Shown one piece after another: positions 1-10,323 of a stretch of DNA of 64,000 nt. The DNA comes from an uncultured Candidatus Thioglobus sp. (GTDB taxonomy: Bacteria > Pseudomonadota > Gammaproteobacteria > PS1 > Pseudothioglobaceae), in assembly GCA_905618925.1 (NCBI GenBank), contig CAJQTG010000021.1, positions 1 to 64,000 of the forward strand, given 5' to 3'. The notes beneath the pieces are model-generated. The model worked only from the letters and a program-made list of their open reading frames with translations. It was not told the origin of the DNA and ran no database searches. The position numbers and the translations under genes are program-made. The stretch's first letter is position 1; each line of letters begins with the position of its first letter.

Positions 1-420
1 TTAAGAGTTAATGGAATTAAATTTTGGTTAAATGGAGGGTCTAAAAAAACTAAATCGAAAGGATTGTTATTTTGTTTATCAAGAAAGATAATTGAATCAT
101 TATTATTCAGTTGGTATTGAAAGTTATCAAGGAGCTTAAAATTAGATTCAAGATTTTTAAAAACTTTTCTATTTTTTTCAATTAAGCAGACTTTTTTGGC
201 ACCTCTAGATATTGCCTCAAGGCTAAGAGAGCCACTTCCAGCAAAAGGATCAATAATTGTCTTATCAGCAATATCAAATTGTAGCCAATTAAAAAGGGTT
301 TCCCTTGTTTTAGCGAGAGTAGGGCGAAGCCCTTCAGCATCAGGAAAGTTAAATTTCCTTCCTTTAAGATTTCCTGCAGTTATTTTAAAAGTATTATCTT
401 TGATAAGGTTAAAGTAATTA
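1..420 (-). CDS. rsmD: 16S rRNA (guanine966-N2)-methyltransferase RsmD, partial (C-terminus beyond window edge, start codon unclear)
   Basis: Reverse-strand frame reads ..KITAGNLKGRKFNFPDAEGLRPTLARTRETLFNWLQFDIADKTIIDPFAGSGSLSLEAISRGAKKV.. and DLVFLDPPF, matching RsmD motifs; frame stays open to base 1. Confidence 0.85.
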
Positions 421-429
421 AATGGTAAG

Positions 430-1506
430 TTAAGATTCTAGAGGTGATTTTAGTTTCACTATTTTGGATCTCCATCCACTGTTAATAGAGACACCTTTAT
501 CACCTCTAATGAATTTAACAAGATTTTTTGAAGAGCAGATAAGTTCAGGAGCAATATCATATTCAATTGACATTTTTTTAATATACTCCTGAGCTTGATT
601 TTTTTTTAGCTTCTCATCAGCAGATAATGGTTGTTGAGTTGCTAGAGGGGCTTGAAGTTTTTTTTCAGTTTGGTTAGTATTTAGAAATTTTTCAAAAAGC
701 ACTTGAGAGCTTGAAGAAAGTTTGTTTTTCCCTGTAGCGTAATCTATTAAGCGCTCATCAGACATTATCCATTTACGAGGCTTATTTTCTTTCCTTGCAG
801 TATCTTCTCGCCATATTACTAAGTGTATTGCCTGTTTTTGAGACTTAGAGTCTATTTTTGAAATCCCACTAGTTTTTTTAATAATTTGCTTAAAATTAGG
901 CTCATAAAGACTTTGTTCTAACAAGAAACTAACCTCCTCACTTAGCCACTGAAGTTTTCCACTTTTAATTAACTCAGCTTTAAGTATTTCATAATGAGGA
1001 AGTAGGTATTTCACATCATCAAGTGCATACTGTAATACGTCCTCTGGAAGAGGCCTGGTTTTCCAGTCAAATCGTGTATGCTTTTTTTCTAGATAAACAT
1101 TTTGTAACGTTTCTGTTAATGCTTGATATGACACTTGAAGAGGGTAATTTAACAGTGAGGCCGCAATTTGAGTATCAAAAATTGTATAAGGTATCCTTTG
1201 AGATAGGTAATAAAGTGCTTCAATATCTTGTCTAGCAGAATGAATAACCCAAATAGTTTTTCTGTCGTAAAGTTTTTCAAAAAGAGGCTCTAAATTTTTT
1301 ATTGCAAGAACATCGATGCATTCTAAATAATTACCAGTTGCAATTTGAATTAAGCAAAGTTCAGGGAAATATGAGTCAATTCTTCTAAACTCAGTATCAA
1401 TTGCAAGAAGAGAGTCGTTTTGAATACTTTGCAGATATTTATTAAGTTGTGACTCGCTTGTAATCAAAGGAATAGTCTCAAATAGATTGTTGTATTTTAT
1501 CAACAA
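430..1506 (-). CDS. rnd: Ribonuclease D
   Basis: 358 aa; DTEFRR, DDVKYLLPHYE exonuclease motifs and HRDC-like C-terminus. Confidence 0.9.
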   Translation of the reverse strand: MLIKYNNLFETIPLITSESQLNKYLQSIQNDSLLAIDTEFRRIDSYFPELCLIQIATGNYLECIDVLAIKNLEPLFEKLYDRKTIWVIHSARQDIEALYYLSQRIPYTIFDTQIAASLLNYPLQVSYQALTETLQNVYLEKKHTRFDWKTRPLPEDVLQYALDDVKYLLPHYEILKAELIKSGKLQWLSEEVSFLLEQSLYEPNFKQIIKKTSGISKIDSKSQKQAIHLVIWREDTARKENKPRKWIMSDERLIDYATGKNKLSSSSQVLFEKFLNTNQTEKKLQAPLATQQPLSADEKLKKNQAQEYIKKMSIEYDIAPELICSSKNLVKFIRGDKGVSINSGWRSKIVKLKSPLES

Positions 1507-1571
1507 CTCGTGCTAGTAATAATTCATTTATGAGATAATCCCAACACTTTAATATTTTATCAACAAAATTT

Positions 1572-3650
1572 ATGTTGCTGAATCAAGCTTTTTCTATAAA
1601 AGAAGCTCCTCGCGCCTTGTTTTGGATAGGCATCTTTTTGATTTCATTTTTTGGAATGTTTTATCTTGGTCTAAATCCTGAGCTAATTGAAAAGTGGTAC
1701 CTAGTTTTGGTTGGCTTTAATATTCTAATGAGCTTAATTGCAATTTATTATATTGTGCTTTCCATGAGAAAGTTAAAATTAAATAATGAACAAGGGGTTA
1801 TTGGGTCAAGATTTACCTGGTCTTTTATAAAAATTGTTCCAGTTTTAGTTTTACTTCCAGTGTTATCATTTTATTTATTTTCTTTTGGGTCAATTAGAGA
1901 TAACCTTCAAATTGCTGAAAGTCAATTTGATGAATTTAACTTAAAGGTTGGTGGTGAGGTTGATGAACTCTATAGGAATACTAATAATGTTGCGATTAAG
2001 TATTATGAGGATAAAACACGCAATATAGGAAAGCTTGTCAATTATTTTGATGCGCCTAGGAAACCTACAGAGCAAATGCAATCAGTACTGAATCTTTTAG
2101 TTTCTGACTTTTGGGCTTGTGAGCTAAAACTATATGACTCTCAAATGAATCTTGCTGCAAAGAGTAAAAGAGATGATTCAATCTGTTTATTGGACGGCTA
2201 TACGGCGTCAACTGATGAATTTACTTTAATTGCACACTATTCTTCAGATATTAATATTGAAAGTCTTGTTATGAGGATGACTCGCTTTCGTGCCGCTGCA
2301 AAAGATGCAGAGTTGACACTTAACTCCTCTATTATTAAAACTCGTTTTTTGATCGATTTTACTTCAACAATTTTATTATCAGTCTTAAGTGCTTTGCTTA
2401 TTGTTTTTCGAATGATTGATCAGTTAATGAGGCCAATGCATAACTTATCAGTTGCTACAAGAGAAATTTCTTCTGGAAACTATGACGTAGAAATTGAACA
2501 GGACCCTAAAAATAAAGATATGCATGATTTAATAGGGCACTTCAACGAAATGAGCAAGAGGATTAAGCAATCTAGAGAGGGTCTTGATACGCACAATCTT
2601 TATTTAGAAACTATTCTAAAGTACTCTTTTGGCGTTATTGCTCTGAACCAAGACAAAAAGATACAAATTATTAATCCTGTTATTGGCAAAATACTTCAAA
2701 TTGAAGATGAGACGAAATTTATTGGACAGTCATATGATGCTGTTGTTGAAAGTTTTGAGAACCTTAATCCACTTTTTTCCTTTATTCAAGAAGAAATTGA
2801 GCAAGATTCATTGGAGTGGAGTAAGGAAATTGAGTTAACACTTAATGATAGGAGTCGGCTTATTTATTGTCAAGGAGCAATCTTAGAGGTAGAAAATAAA
2901 ACGCTTGGTTACGTAATTATAATCAATGATATTTCCAATTTAAATAGGGCTCAAAAGAAAGCCGCATGGGGGGAAGTTGCCGTTCGTATGGCTCATGAAA
3001 TTAAGAATCCTCTTACCCCTATATTATTGTCCGCACAAAGACTTAGAAATTTATTTTTAGAAAAGCTAGATAAAAAAGACTCTGCAATTATAAATAAAAC
3101 AACTCAAACCATTATGGACCAGGTTGCATCTATGGACTCTATGGTTAGTGCTTTTGCAAATTATGCAAATACACCTGAAATTCAAAAGACTTCATCGTCA
3201 CTAAATTCTCTAATCAACAAGTCAGCCGCCCTATATGATAATCATAATGGCATTAGGGTTGATTTAGATTTGAGTGGAGATCTACCTAAATTGCAACTTG
3301 ATCAAGACGCTATTTCTAGAGTATTAATTAATTTAATTAAAAATGCAATTGAAGCTAAGAAAGAAAAAGATAAGTTGAAGATTGAAATTAAATCAAGAAT
3401 TAGCAAAAAAGAAGGCCTAGTTCGATTAACAATTATTGATGATGGCAGAGGGTTTCCTGCAGATATCATTGATAAAGTTTTTGAGCCTTATATTACAACA
3501 AAGGAAAAAAGTGGTGGGCTTGGGCTTGCAATAGTACAAAATATTATTGAGCAGCATGATGGTCAGATATTTGCAAGCAATGTGAAACCTCATGGCGCTA
3601 GAATAACAATTGAATTCAGTATAATTGATGCTCTAAGGGAGATGAAATGA
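1572..3650 (+). CDS. NtrY-like membrane sensor histidine kinase (TM-HAMP-PAS-HisKA-HATPase)
   Basis: 692 aa; HEIKNPLTPILLSAQRL H-box, GGLGLAIV G-box; followed by response regulator and trkA. Confidence 0.88.
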   Translation: MLLNQAFSIKEAPRALFWIGIFLISFFGMFYLGLNPELIEKWYLVLVGFNILMSLIAIYYIVLSMRKLKLNNEQGVIGSRFTWSFIKIVPVLVLLPVLSFYLFSFGSIRDNLQIAESQFDEFNLKVGGEVDELYRNTNNVAIKYYEDKTRNIGKLVNYFDAPRKPTEQMQSVLNLLVSDFWACELKLYDSQMNLAAKSKRDDSICLLDGYTASTDEFTLIAHYSSDINIESLVMRMTRFRAAAKDAELTLNSSIIKTRFLIDFTSTILLSVLSALLIVFRMIDQLMRPMHNLSVATREISSGNYDVEIEQDPKNKDMHDLIGHFNEMSKRIKQSREGLDTHNLYLETILKYSFGVIALNQDKKIQIINPVIGKILQIEDETKFIGQSYDAVVESFENLNPLFSFIQEEIEQDSLEWSKEIELTLNDRSRLIYCQGAILEVENKTLGYVIIINDISNLNRAQKKAAWGEVAVRMAHEIKNPLTPILLSAQRLRNLFLEKLDKKDSAIINKTTQTIMDQVASMDSMVSAFANYANTPEIQKTSSSLNSLINKSAALYDNHNGIRVDLDLSGDLPKLQLDQDAISRVLINLIKNAIEAKKEKDKLKIEIKSRISKKEGLVRLTIIDDGRGFPADIIDKVFEPYITTKEKSGGLGLAIVQNIIEQHDGQIFASNVKPHGARITIEFSIIDALREMK

Positions 3651-4222
3651 AACAAGACTCTACATTTGGCAAAATACTAATCATCGATGATGAAAAAGAC
3701 AATACTGAAATTATTAAAGATATTCTTGAAGATGTAAGTTATACAACCATGCTAGCTAGGAGTGCTATTGAAGCAAAAGCAATAGTTGCTGCCAACACTT
3801 TTGATTTAATATTAATGGATGTTTGGATGCCTGGCCAAGACGGCATATCCCTTTTATCAGAATGGTATTCTGAGGGCTTATTAACCCCTGTGGTAATGAT
3901 GTCAGGTCATGCAGAGCCAAGTGATATAGTTAGAGCTATGAAGCTTGGTGCTGTAGATTTTTTAAAAAAGCCCCTGCATGATTTTTTACCAATATTGAGA
4001 AATATTATGACTCGTCAAGAGCCAGAAAAATCAACTCAGCAAGTTAGCGGTATTGACTTCTCTCTTAAGCTTAAAGAGGCCCGAAATATTTTTGAAAGTC
4101 AATACTTGCTGCATCATCTTTCAGATAATGATAATAATATTGCGGTTGTTGCAGAGATTGCGGGCCTAGAAAGAACAACCTTATATAGAAAACTTAAAGA
4201 TTTAGGGATTGACAAGAAATGA
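3647..4222 (+). CDS. NtrX-like response regulator, short form (REC plus Fis-type HTH, no AAA+ domain)
   Basis: 191 aa; REC domain (IDDEKDN, LMDVWMPGQDG, K) then NNIAVVAEIAGLERTTLYRKLKDLGI; overlaps kinase stop (ATGA). Confidence 0.85.
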   Translation: MKQDSTFGKILIIDDEKDNTEIIKDILEDVSYTTMLARSAIEAKAIVAANTFDLILMDVWMPGQDGISLLSEWYSEGLLTPVVMMSGHAEPSDIVRAMKLGAVDFLKKPLHDFLPILRNIMTRQEPEKSTQQVSGIDFSLKLKEARNIFESQYLLHHLSDNDNNIAVVAEIAGLERTTLYRKLKDLGIDKK

Positions 4223-5589
4223 AAATATTAATTCTAGGTGCTGGCCAAGTTGGGTCAACTCTTGCAAAGTACCTTTGTTCAGATGATGATAACGATATTA
4301 CTATTGTTGATCAAAAAGAAGAAATGCTGACCCCGTTACAGAGGCATTTAGATATAAAAACTGTTATTGGCTATGGAGCATACCCTAGTGTTTTAGAAAA
4401 AGCTGGTATTAAATCCATGGATGTGGTTATTGCTGTAATGCGCTCTGATGAGCGAAACATGGTTGCTTGCAGGATGGCGCATACCTTATATAACGTAAAG
4501 AAAAAGATTGCTCGAATAAGGACCACTGAATATTTACTCAGACCTGAAATATTCTCTAATGACGCTTTACCAATAGACTTTTTAATTACACCTGAGAATT
4601 TAATTACCGAATATATTCAGGGCATTGTTGAACAACCTGGCGCTTCTCAAGTGTTTGACTTTGAAAATGGACTGGTGCAACTTGTTGAAACGCGCGCTTT
4701 CATTGGCACGCCGATTGTTAATAGGCCTGTTAAAGAGCTGCATGAACATATGCCTGATGTCAAAATACGCATAGTAAGCCTTTATCGAAATGAAAAAGCT
4801 ATCCCTGCCAAAAGTGATACCATTATAAGAGAGGGAGACCAAGTCTACTTCCTAGCTAAAAAAGATCATATTTCTAGAGCTTTAAAAGAATTTAGACGTG
4901 CTGAAAATACTTATCAAAAAATCTTCATTGCTGGAGGAGGAAGTATTGGTATTAATGTTGCAAAGCTTCTTGAAGACACTCACAATATAAGGATTATTGA
5001 GCTAAGTGAAGATAGAGCTAAGTATTTAAGTGAGAAGCTTAATAATACTTTAGTGCTTCAAGGTAACGCTTCTGATGAAGACCTGCTAAAGGAAGAAGGG
5101 ATTGAAAATACAGATCTATTTTTAGCTTTAACGGACTCAGATGAAGTAAATGTTATTGTATCAATTTTAGCTAAGCGCTTAGGTGCTCATAAAACTATTG
5201 CACTAGTCAAGCGGGACGTTTATGCAGCTCTCGCTGAGCAAAGTGGAGATGTAGATATTATTGTTTCTCCTGACCAAATCACGGTAAGTGGAATCTTATC
5301 TCATTTAAGAAAGGGTGACTGTATGAAGGTTCATTCCTTGCAGCACGGAAAAGCTGAGGCGATAGAGATAGTGGTTCATGGCAATGAAAAAACATCTGAG
5401 GTAGTTGGAGTTCAAATTAAAGATTTGCCTTTACCTGAAGATGTAGTTGTTGGAGCTATTGTAAGAAATGATGAATTATTAATGGGCTCAAAAAAACTAA
5501 TTATAGAAGAGGGAGACCATGTTTTAATGGTATTAATGGATGTTGGAAAAATTCATGAAGTTGAGGCTTTATTTTTAGAGAATGATTAG
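4219..5589 (+). CDS. trkA: Trk potassium uptake protein TrkA (two RCK/TrkA-N units)
   Basis: MKILILGAGQVGSTLAKYL plus internal IAGGGSIGINVAKLLE repeat. Confidence 0.93.
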   Translation: MKILILGAGQVGSTLAKYLCSDDDNDITIVDQKEEMLTPLQRHLDIKTVIGYGAYPSVLEKAGIKSMDVVIAVMRSDERNMVACRMAHTLYNVKKKIARIRTTEYLLRPEIFSNDALPIDFLITPENLITEYIQGIVEQPGASQVFDFENGLVQLVETRAFIGTPIVNRPVKELHEHMPDVKIRIVSLYRNEKAIPAKSDTIIREGDQVYFLAKKDHISRALKEFRRAENTYQKIFIAGGGSIGINVAKLLEDTHNIRIIELSEDRAKYLSEKLNNTLVLQGNASDEDLLKEEGIENTDLFLALTDSDEVNVIVSILAKRLGAHKTIALVKRDVYAALAEQSGDVDIIVSPDQITVSGILSHLRKGDCMKVHSLQHGKAEAIEIVVHGNEKTSEVVGVQIKDLPLPEDVVVGAIVRNDELLMGSKKLIIEEGDHVLMVLMDVGKIHEVEALFLEND

Positions 5590-5628
5590 TAGTTACTTCA
5601 AATTAAATACTAAAAAGGAATGGGCTAA

Positions 5629-7080
5629 ATGCAGTTAAGTATTGTTGCAAAAACTTTAGGCCTTCTTTTAATGGTCTTCAGTTTTGCTCAGGTACCCCCA
5701 ATATTAGTAGACTTGATATACTCAGAAGGTGAGTATCTAACTTTTGTATTTTCATTTATCCTGACAGTGTTGGGAGGCCTTCTATTATGGTGGCCATTTA
5801 GAGCAATAAAGAAAAGTTTTCGACTTAGAGAAGGCGTTTTAATAGTAGTTAGTTTTTGGATTGTTTTATCTCTTTTTGGAACACTGCCTTTTCTAATTAC
5901 TGAATCAATTAGTACTCTTTCATTTTCTAATGCATTTTTTGAGTCAATGTCTGGCTTAACAACAACTGGTGCGACTGTTTTAAGCCAGCTTGATGATTTA
6001 CCCAAAAGTATTCTTTTTTATAGGCAGCAACTTCAGTGGCTTGGAGGCATGGGAATTATTGTTCTTGCTGTTGCAGTACTACCTCTATTGGGTGTTGGTG
6101 GAATGGAGCTTTATCATGCAGAGTCTAGTGGTATTGCAAAAGATAGGCTTACGCCAAAGTTGCGAAATACTGCGATAGCTCTTTGGAAAATTTACCTTTC
6201 TTTGACTGTTTTATGTGCACTTGGTTATTTCTTTTCAGGCATGTCTATTTTTGATGCGATTAGTCACAGTTTTTCTACGGTTGCAATTGGAGGTTTTTCA
6301 ACGCATGACAGCTCTATTGGTTATTTCAACTCGATACCAATAGAAATGATTGCTATGTTTTTTATGTTTTTAGCGGGCATTAACTTTTCATTACACTTTG
6401 TTGCATGGAATAACCGCTCACTTGTTGACTACATTAAAGATTCTGAATTTAAAACTTATGCAATGGTCTTGTTTTCCGCATCTGCTATTGTAGTAATTGC
6501 CCTTTCTTTAAATGGAGAATACGGCTCAGCTACAGAAACAATAAGGCACAGCCTCTTTCAAACTATTTCAATAGCTACCACAACTGGTTTTACCTCACAA
6601 AATCATAGTAACTGGCCTGCAGCAATACCTGTTTTTCTAATAATGGTTAGTTTTATTGGCGCATGTGTTGGATCTACTGGAGGCGGAATTAAAGTAGTTC
6701 GGGTACTTGTCATGTTTAGATTAGGAATGAAAGAAATACATAGGTTTATACGCCCTAATGCTCAGGTTAGTATTAAGTTAAATAAGGCTAGTATCAATGA
6801 AAAGGCCCTAGTTTCAGTCCTTGGCTTCTTTTCGCTATATGCGATTTCTTTTATTTTTATTATGATGTTGTTAATGTTTACAGGATTAGATCAAGTAACT
6901 GCATATTCTGCAACAGCAGCAACTATGAATAATCTTGGACCAGGCCTTGGAGAAGTTGCGCAAAACTATGGATCGCTGGGCGAAACAGCTAAGTGGATTT
7001 TGAGTTTTTCAATGTTGATTGGCAGGCTTGAGGTTTTGACTATTATTGCCATTTTTCATAGGGCTTTTTGGAGGCATTAA
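5629..7080 (+). CDS. trkH: Trk/Ktr potassium uptake protein TrkH
   Basis: 483 aa multi-TM; repeated TTTGAT/TVAIGGFST/TTTGFTS/NNLGPGLG selectivity loops. Confidence 0.93.
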   Translation: MQLSIVAKTLGLLLMVFSFAQVPPILVDLIYSEGEYLTFVFSFILTVLGGLLLWWPFRAIKKSFRLREGVLIVVSFWIVLSLFGTLPFLITESISTLSFSNAFFESMSGLTTTGATVLSQLDDLPKSILFYRQQLQWLGGMGIIVLAVAVLPLLGVGGMELYHAESSGIAKDRLTPKLRNTAIALWKIYLSLTVLCALGYFFSGMSIFDAISHSFSTVAIGGFSTHDSSIGYFNSIPIEMIAMFFMFLAGINFSLHFVAWNNRSLVDYIKDSEFKTYAMVLFSASAIVVIALSLNGEYGSATETIRHSLFQTISIATTTGFTSQNHSNWPAAIPVFLIMVSFIGACVGSTGGGIKVVRVLVMFRLGMKEIHRFIRPNAQVSIKLNKASINEKALVSVLGFFSLYAISFIFIMMLLMFTGLDQVTAYSATAATMNNLGPGLGEVAQNYGSLGETAKWILSFSMLIGRLEVLTIIAIFHRAFWRH

Positions 7081-7086
7081 TAAGTT

Positions 7087-7117
7087 TATCAGCCCCACCA
7101 GGAGGGCAGGGCTGATA
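7087..7117. terminator. Possible bidirectional terminator hairpin between convergent trkH and hppA
   Basis: TATCAGCCC(7087-7095)...GGGCTGATA(7109-7117), perfect 9-bp stem; T-rich tract on + side is weak. Confidence 0.5.
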
Positions 7118-7127
7118 GAGTATCTTT

Positions 7128-9143
7128 TTACAATAACGGCGCAATAACTAAACTTACAATCGCCATTACATTGATAAGAATGTTCATCGCTGGACCAGAG
7201 GTATCCTTGAATGGGTCACCAACAGTATCACCGACAACAGTAGCTGCATGAACGTCAGTACCTTTACCGCCTAAGTTTCCTTTTTCAACATACTTCTTAG
7301 CATTATCCCAAGCGCCACCTGCATTAGCCATCATTAGAGCCATCAGAACACAACCAAGAAGAGCGCCACCAAGCATTCCACCAAGCGCTTCAGGACCAAT
7401 AAGGAATCCTACGACAACCGGTGCTGCTACAGCAATAACTCCCGGAAGAATCATTTTTTTAAGTGCTGCAGTTGTAGCAATATCAACGCATTTAGCTGTA
7501 TCTGGCTCTGCTTTACCTTCTAGAAGTCCTTTTATCTCTTTAAACTGCCTTCTTACTTCTTCAATCATTTCAAAAGCAGCATCACCAACAGCAGTCATAG
7601 TAAGAGAGGCAATTAAGAATGGAATCGTGCCACCAATAAATAAGCCAATTAAAACGTCTGCACTATTTAACTCAAGTATAAAGTTCATTCCCATTGCTGC
7701 GTAGTTAGCACTAACCGTCTCAGTATAAGCAGTAATAATCGCAAGAGCAGCAAGAGCGGCAGCGCCGATCGCAAATCCTTTGCCAATAGCTGCAGTTGTA
7801 TTACCAAGCTCATCAAGAGAATCTGTTATCTTACGAGTATCCTCTCCAAGTCCAGCCATTTCTGCAATACCACCTGCATTATCTGCAATTGGTCCATAAG
7901 CATCAATTGCCATAGTCATGCCGACCGTTGCAAGCATTCCTATTGCAGCAATACCAACGCCATACAAGCCAACAAAAAGATTAGAGACATAAATAATTAA
8001 GCAAATCATTAATACTGGAATTACAACGGATTGCATTCCAATTGCTAAGCCTTTAATCATTACAGTTGCAGCACCAGTTTTTCCAGACTCTGCAATATCT
8101 CTAATTGGCTTTCCAGCAGTATAGTATTCAGTAACAAGACCAATAATGATTCCGCCAAAGCTTCCCATAAGGACAGCTACCCAAATAGAATTTGAGACAT
8201 CTAAAAAATCGATTAGAAAATAAGATGTAATAATAAATAATACAGCTGAACCGATAGTACCCATTCTCAAAGCAGATTCAGGTGATTTATTTGAAGATAA
8301 TTTAACAAATAAAATTCCAAGAATTGAGCAAATTAAGCCAAGTGATGCAAGCGCTAGAGGAAGAGACATTAACTCAGCTCGGTTTCCACCAAGTGAAGTA
8401 AGGCCATCAATAGCAAGAGTAGAGGCAATTGCTATTGTTGCAATCATTGAGCCACAATATGATTCAAAGATATCTGAGCCCATACCAGCTATATCTCCTA
8501 CATTATCACCAACATTATCAGCAATAACTGCAGGATTGCGAGGATCATCTTCTGGAATCCCTGCTTCTAATTTGCCAACTAAGTCAGCTCCAACATCAGC
8601 ACTCTTAGTAAAGATTCCACCACCTACACGAGAGAATAGTGCAACAACTGAAGCGCCCATAGCAAAACCATGAAGTGCTTCTGAATGCTCTGCACCAAAG
8701 AAGTAGTAAAGTCCGCCTAATCCTAATAAACCAAGAGCCGCAACTGATAAACCCATTACTGAGCCACCAAAGAATGCAACAGTTAGGGCAGCAGAACTTC
8801 CACTATCATGAGCCGCTTGAGCTGTTCTTACATTAGCAATAGTTGCTGTGTTCATACCTATATAACCAGCAGTGGCTGAAGTAACAGCACCTACAAAGAA
8901 ACATAAGGCGCTTAAAGGGCCGAGGAATATATAAAGTAATACTAATAGGGCTAAAGCAAACATGCTTAGCATTTGATATTCACGCTTCATGAAAACAATT
9001 GCACCAATATGAATTTGTTCACCAATTTTTTTAACCTTTCCGCTGCCACCATCTTGCTTACTTATCCACTGATAGATAAATACAACGATAATTAAGCCTA
9101 AGACACCTAATGCAGGTGCTATTAAATTTTGATCAAAATCCAT
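7128..9143 (-). CDS. hppA: Membrane-bound ion-translocating pyrophosphatase
   Basis: 671 aa; [50 protein letters not shown] motifs. Confidence 0.95.
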   Translation of the reverse strand: MDFDQNLIAPALGVLGLIIVVFIYQWISKQDGGSGKVKKIGEQIHIGAIVFMKREYQMLSMFALALLVLLYIFLGPLSALCFFVGAVTSATAGYIGMNTATIANVRTAQAAHDSGSSAALTVAFFGGSVMGLSVAALGLLGLGGLYYFFGAEHSEALHGFAMGASVVALFSRVGGGIFTKSADVGADLVGKLEAGIPEDDPRNPAVIADNVGDNVGDIAGMGSDIFESYCGSMIATIAIASTLAIDGLTSLGGNRAELMSLPLALASLGLICSILGILFVKLSSNKSPESALRMGTIGSAVLFIITSYFLIDFLDVSNSIWVAVLMGSFGGIIIGLVTEYYTAGKPIRDIAESGKTGAATVMIKGLAIGMQSVVIPVLMICLIIYVSNLFVGLYGVGIAAIGMLATVGMTMAIDAYGPIADNAGGIAEMAGLGEDTRKITDSLDELGNTTAAIGKGFAIGAAALAALAIITAYTETVSANYAAMGMNFILELNSADVLIGLFIGGTIPFLIASLTMTAVGDAAFEMIEEVRRQFKEIKGLLEGKAEPDTAKCVDIATTAALKKMILPGVIAVAAPVVVGFLIGPEALGGMLGGALLGCVLMALMMANAGGAWDNAKKYVEKGNLGGKGTDVHAATVVGDTVGDPFKDTSGPAMNILINVMAIVSLVIAPLL

Positions 9144-9296
9144 TTCCTCTCCTTAAAATAAATGAAGCGGCAATGATATCCTAAAGTATTTAAAAATTGG
9201 GAAAAAAATACCAGTTTTGAATTGAAATGAACTAAATTAACTCTAAATTTATCTTATAAAATCAATTTTATAAATTTTTGTTGTTTTGGATTCAAA

Positions 9297-10169
9297 ATGT
9301 TTGTAATACGATTTGCACTTCTATCTTCCTTTTTTTATGCTTTGAATGTAAGCATGCTGCCATTAATTTATACTTTTGAGATAAGCGCTTTTTTATTTTT
9401 ATTTATACGTTTTGGTACAACCTTCTTTACTTCATTAATTGTTACTAAGAGTTTATTCTCATTTAGCGAAGTTAAGCGTCAAAAGCTCGGTATTTGGATT
9501 CTGATTCTTTCTATTTTATTTGGCGTTCAGTCCTGGCTTTATGTTGAGGCAGTAAAGTATATGTCAGTTGGGCTTGCTAGTGTAGTTCTGTTTACTTACC
9601 CCTTAATTACTTATTTAATAGTTTCATTACTAAAACGAAGATCGCTCGATTTAATAACAATACTAATGTTCATAGTTGCAACCCTAGGAATTGCTGCAAT
9701 CTCTCAAAGTTCAGAAGGCTTTTATACAATGCTAATTGGGATAGTTTTAGCCTTACTTTCAGCATTGACCTATTCTTTAATACTAATTGTAACACCTAGA
9801 GTGAGTGGGTTAAAAAACTGGGAAATCGTGAAATACACTACTCTTATTCCAGCGCTTACCTTTCTATACTTATTTATAATTGAAACTGGTTTTTATTGGC
9901 CGCAAAGTGAAGGGCTAATTCTTTCTCTCATTTCGGGCACTTTTTTTGCTACGGGAATGATGTTTTATCATATGTCAGTTCGTAAATATGGCCCTATAAG
10001 AACGGCCAATATCGGTTATACAGAGCCTCTATTGGTGCTAGTTTTCGGTTTTATGGCATATTCAGATGCAATTACTCTGACCCAGGGATTAGGCGTAATT
10101 ATGGTTGCCATTGCTTCTATTACTATTGAAAGAAGGCAGCTGATACAAGATACTGCACCAAAAATATAA
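9297..10169 (+). CDS. EamA/DMT-family transporter
   Basis: 290 aa, about 10 TM, two EamA-like halves. Confidence 0.75.
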   Translation: MFVIRFALLSSFFYALNVSMLPLIYTFEISAFLFLFIRFGTTFFTSLIVTKSLFSFSEVKRQKLGIWILILSILFGVQSWLYVEAVKYMSVGLASVVLFTYPLITYLIVSLLKRRSLDLITILMFIVATLGIAAISQSSEGFYTMLIGIVLALLSALTYSLILIVTPRVSGLKNWEIVKYTTLIPALTFLYLFIIETGFYWPQSEGLILSLISGTFFATGMMFYHMSVRKYGPIRTANIGYTEPLLVLVFGFMAYSDAITLTQGLGVIMVAIASITIERRQLIQDTAPKI

Positions 10170-10200
10170 ACTATTATTGCTGAACACTAATATAATAATA

Positions 10201-10323
10201 TTAATCAATTGGAATAGATAAATTTTCTTTAACTTTACTCATAACAACCATTGAATTAAAGCGTTTTATATTTGGATTTTCTAAAAAATATTTTTTATAA
10301 TTATGATCAAACAATACAAACAC
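10201..10323 (-). pseudogene. C-terminal remnant of an Lrp/AsnC-family regulator
   Basis: Reverse strand between two stops reads VFVLFDHNYKKYFLENPNIKRFNSMVVMSKVKENLSIPID*, like Lrp/AsnC C-termini (..YxxFL..lPgVkrf.S..vm..VKe...lPi); no start codon or DNA-binding domain present. Confidence 0.6.

Noticed and set aside
5688-6005. 105-aa minus ORF inside trkH
   Set aside because: Antisense to conserved TrkH coding sequence.
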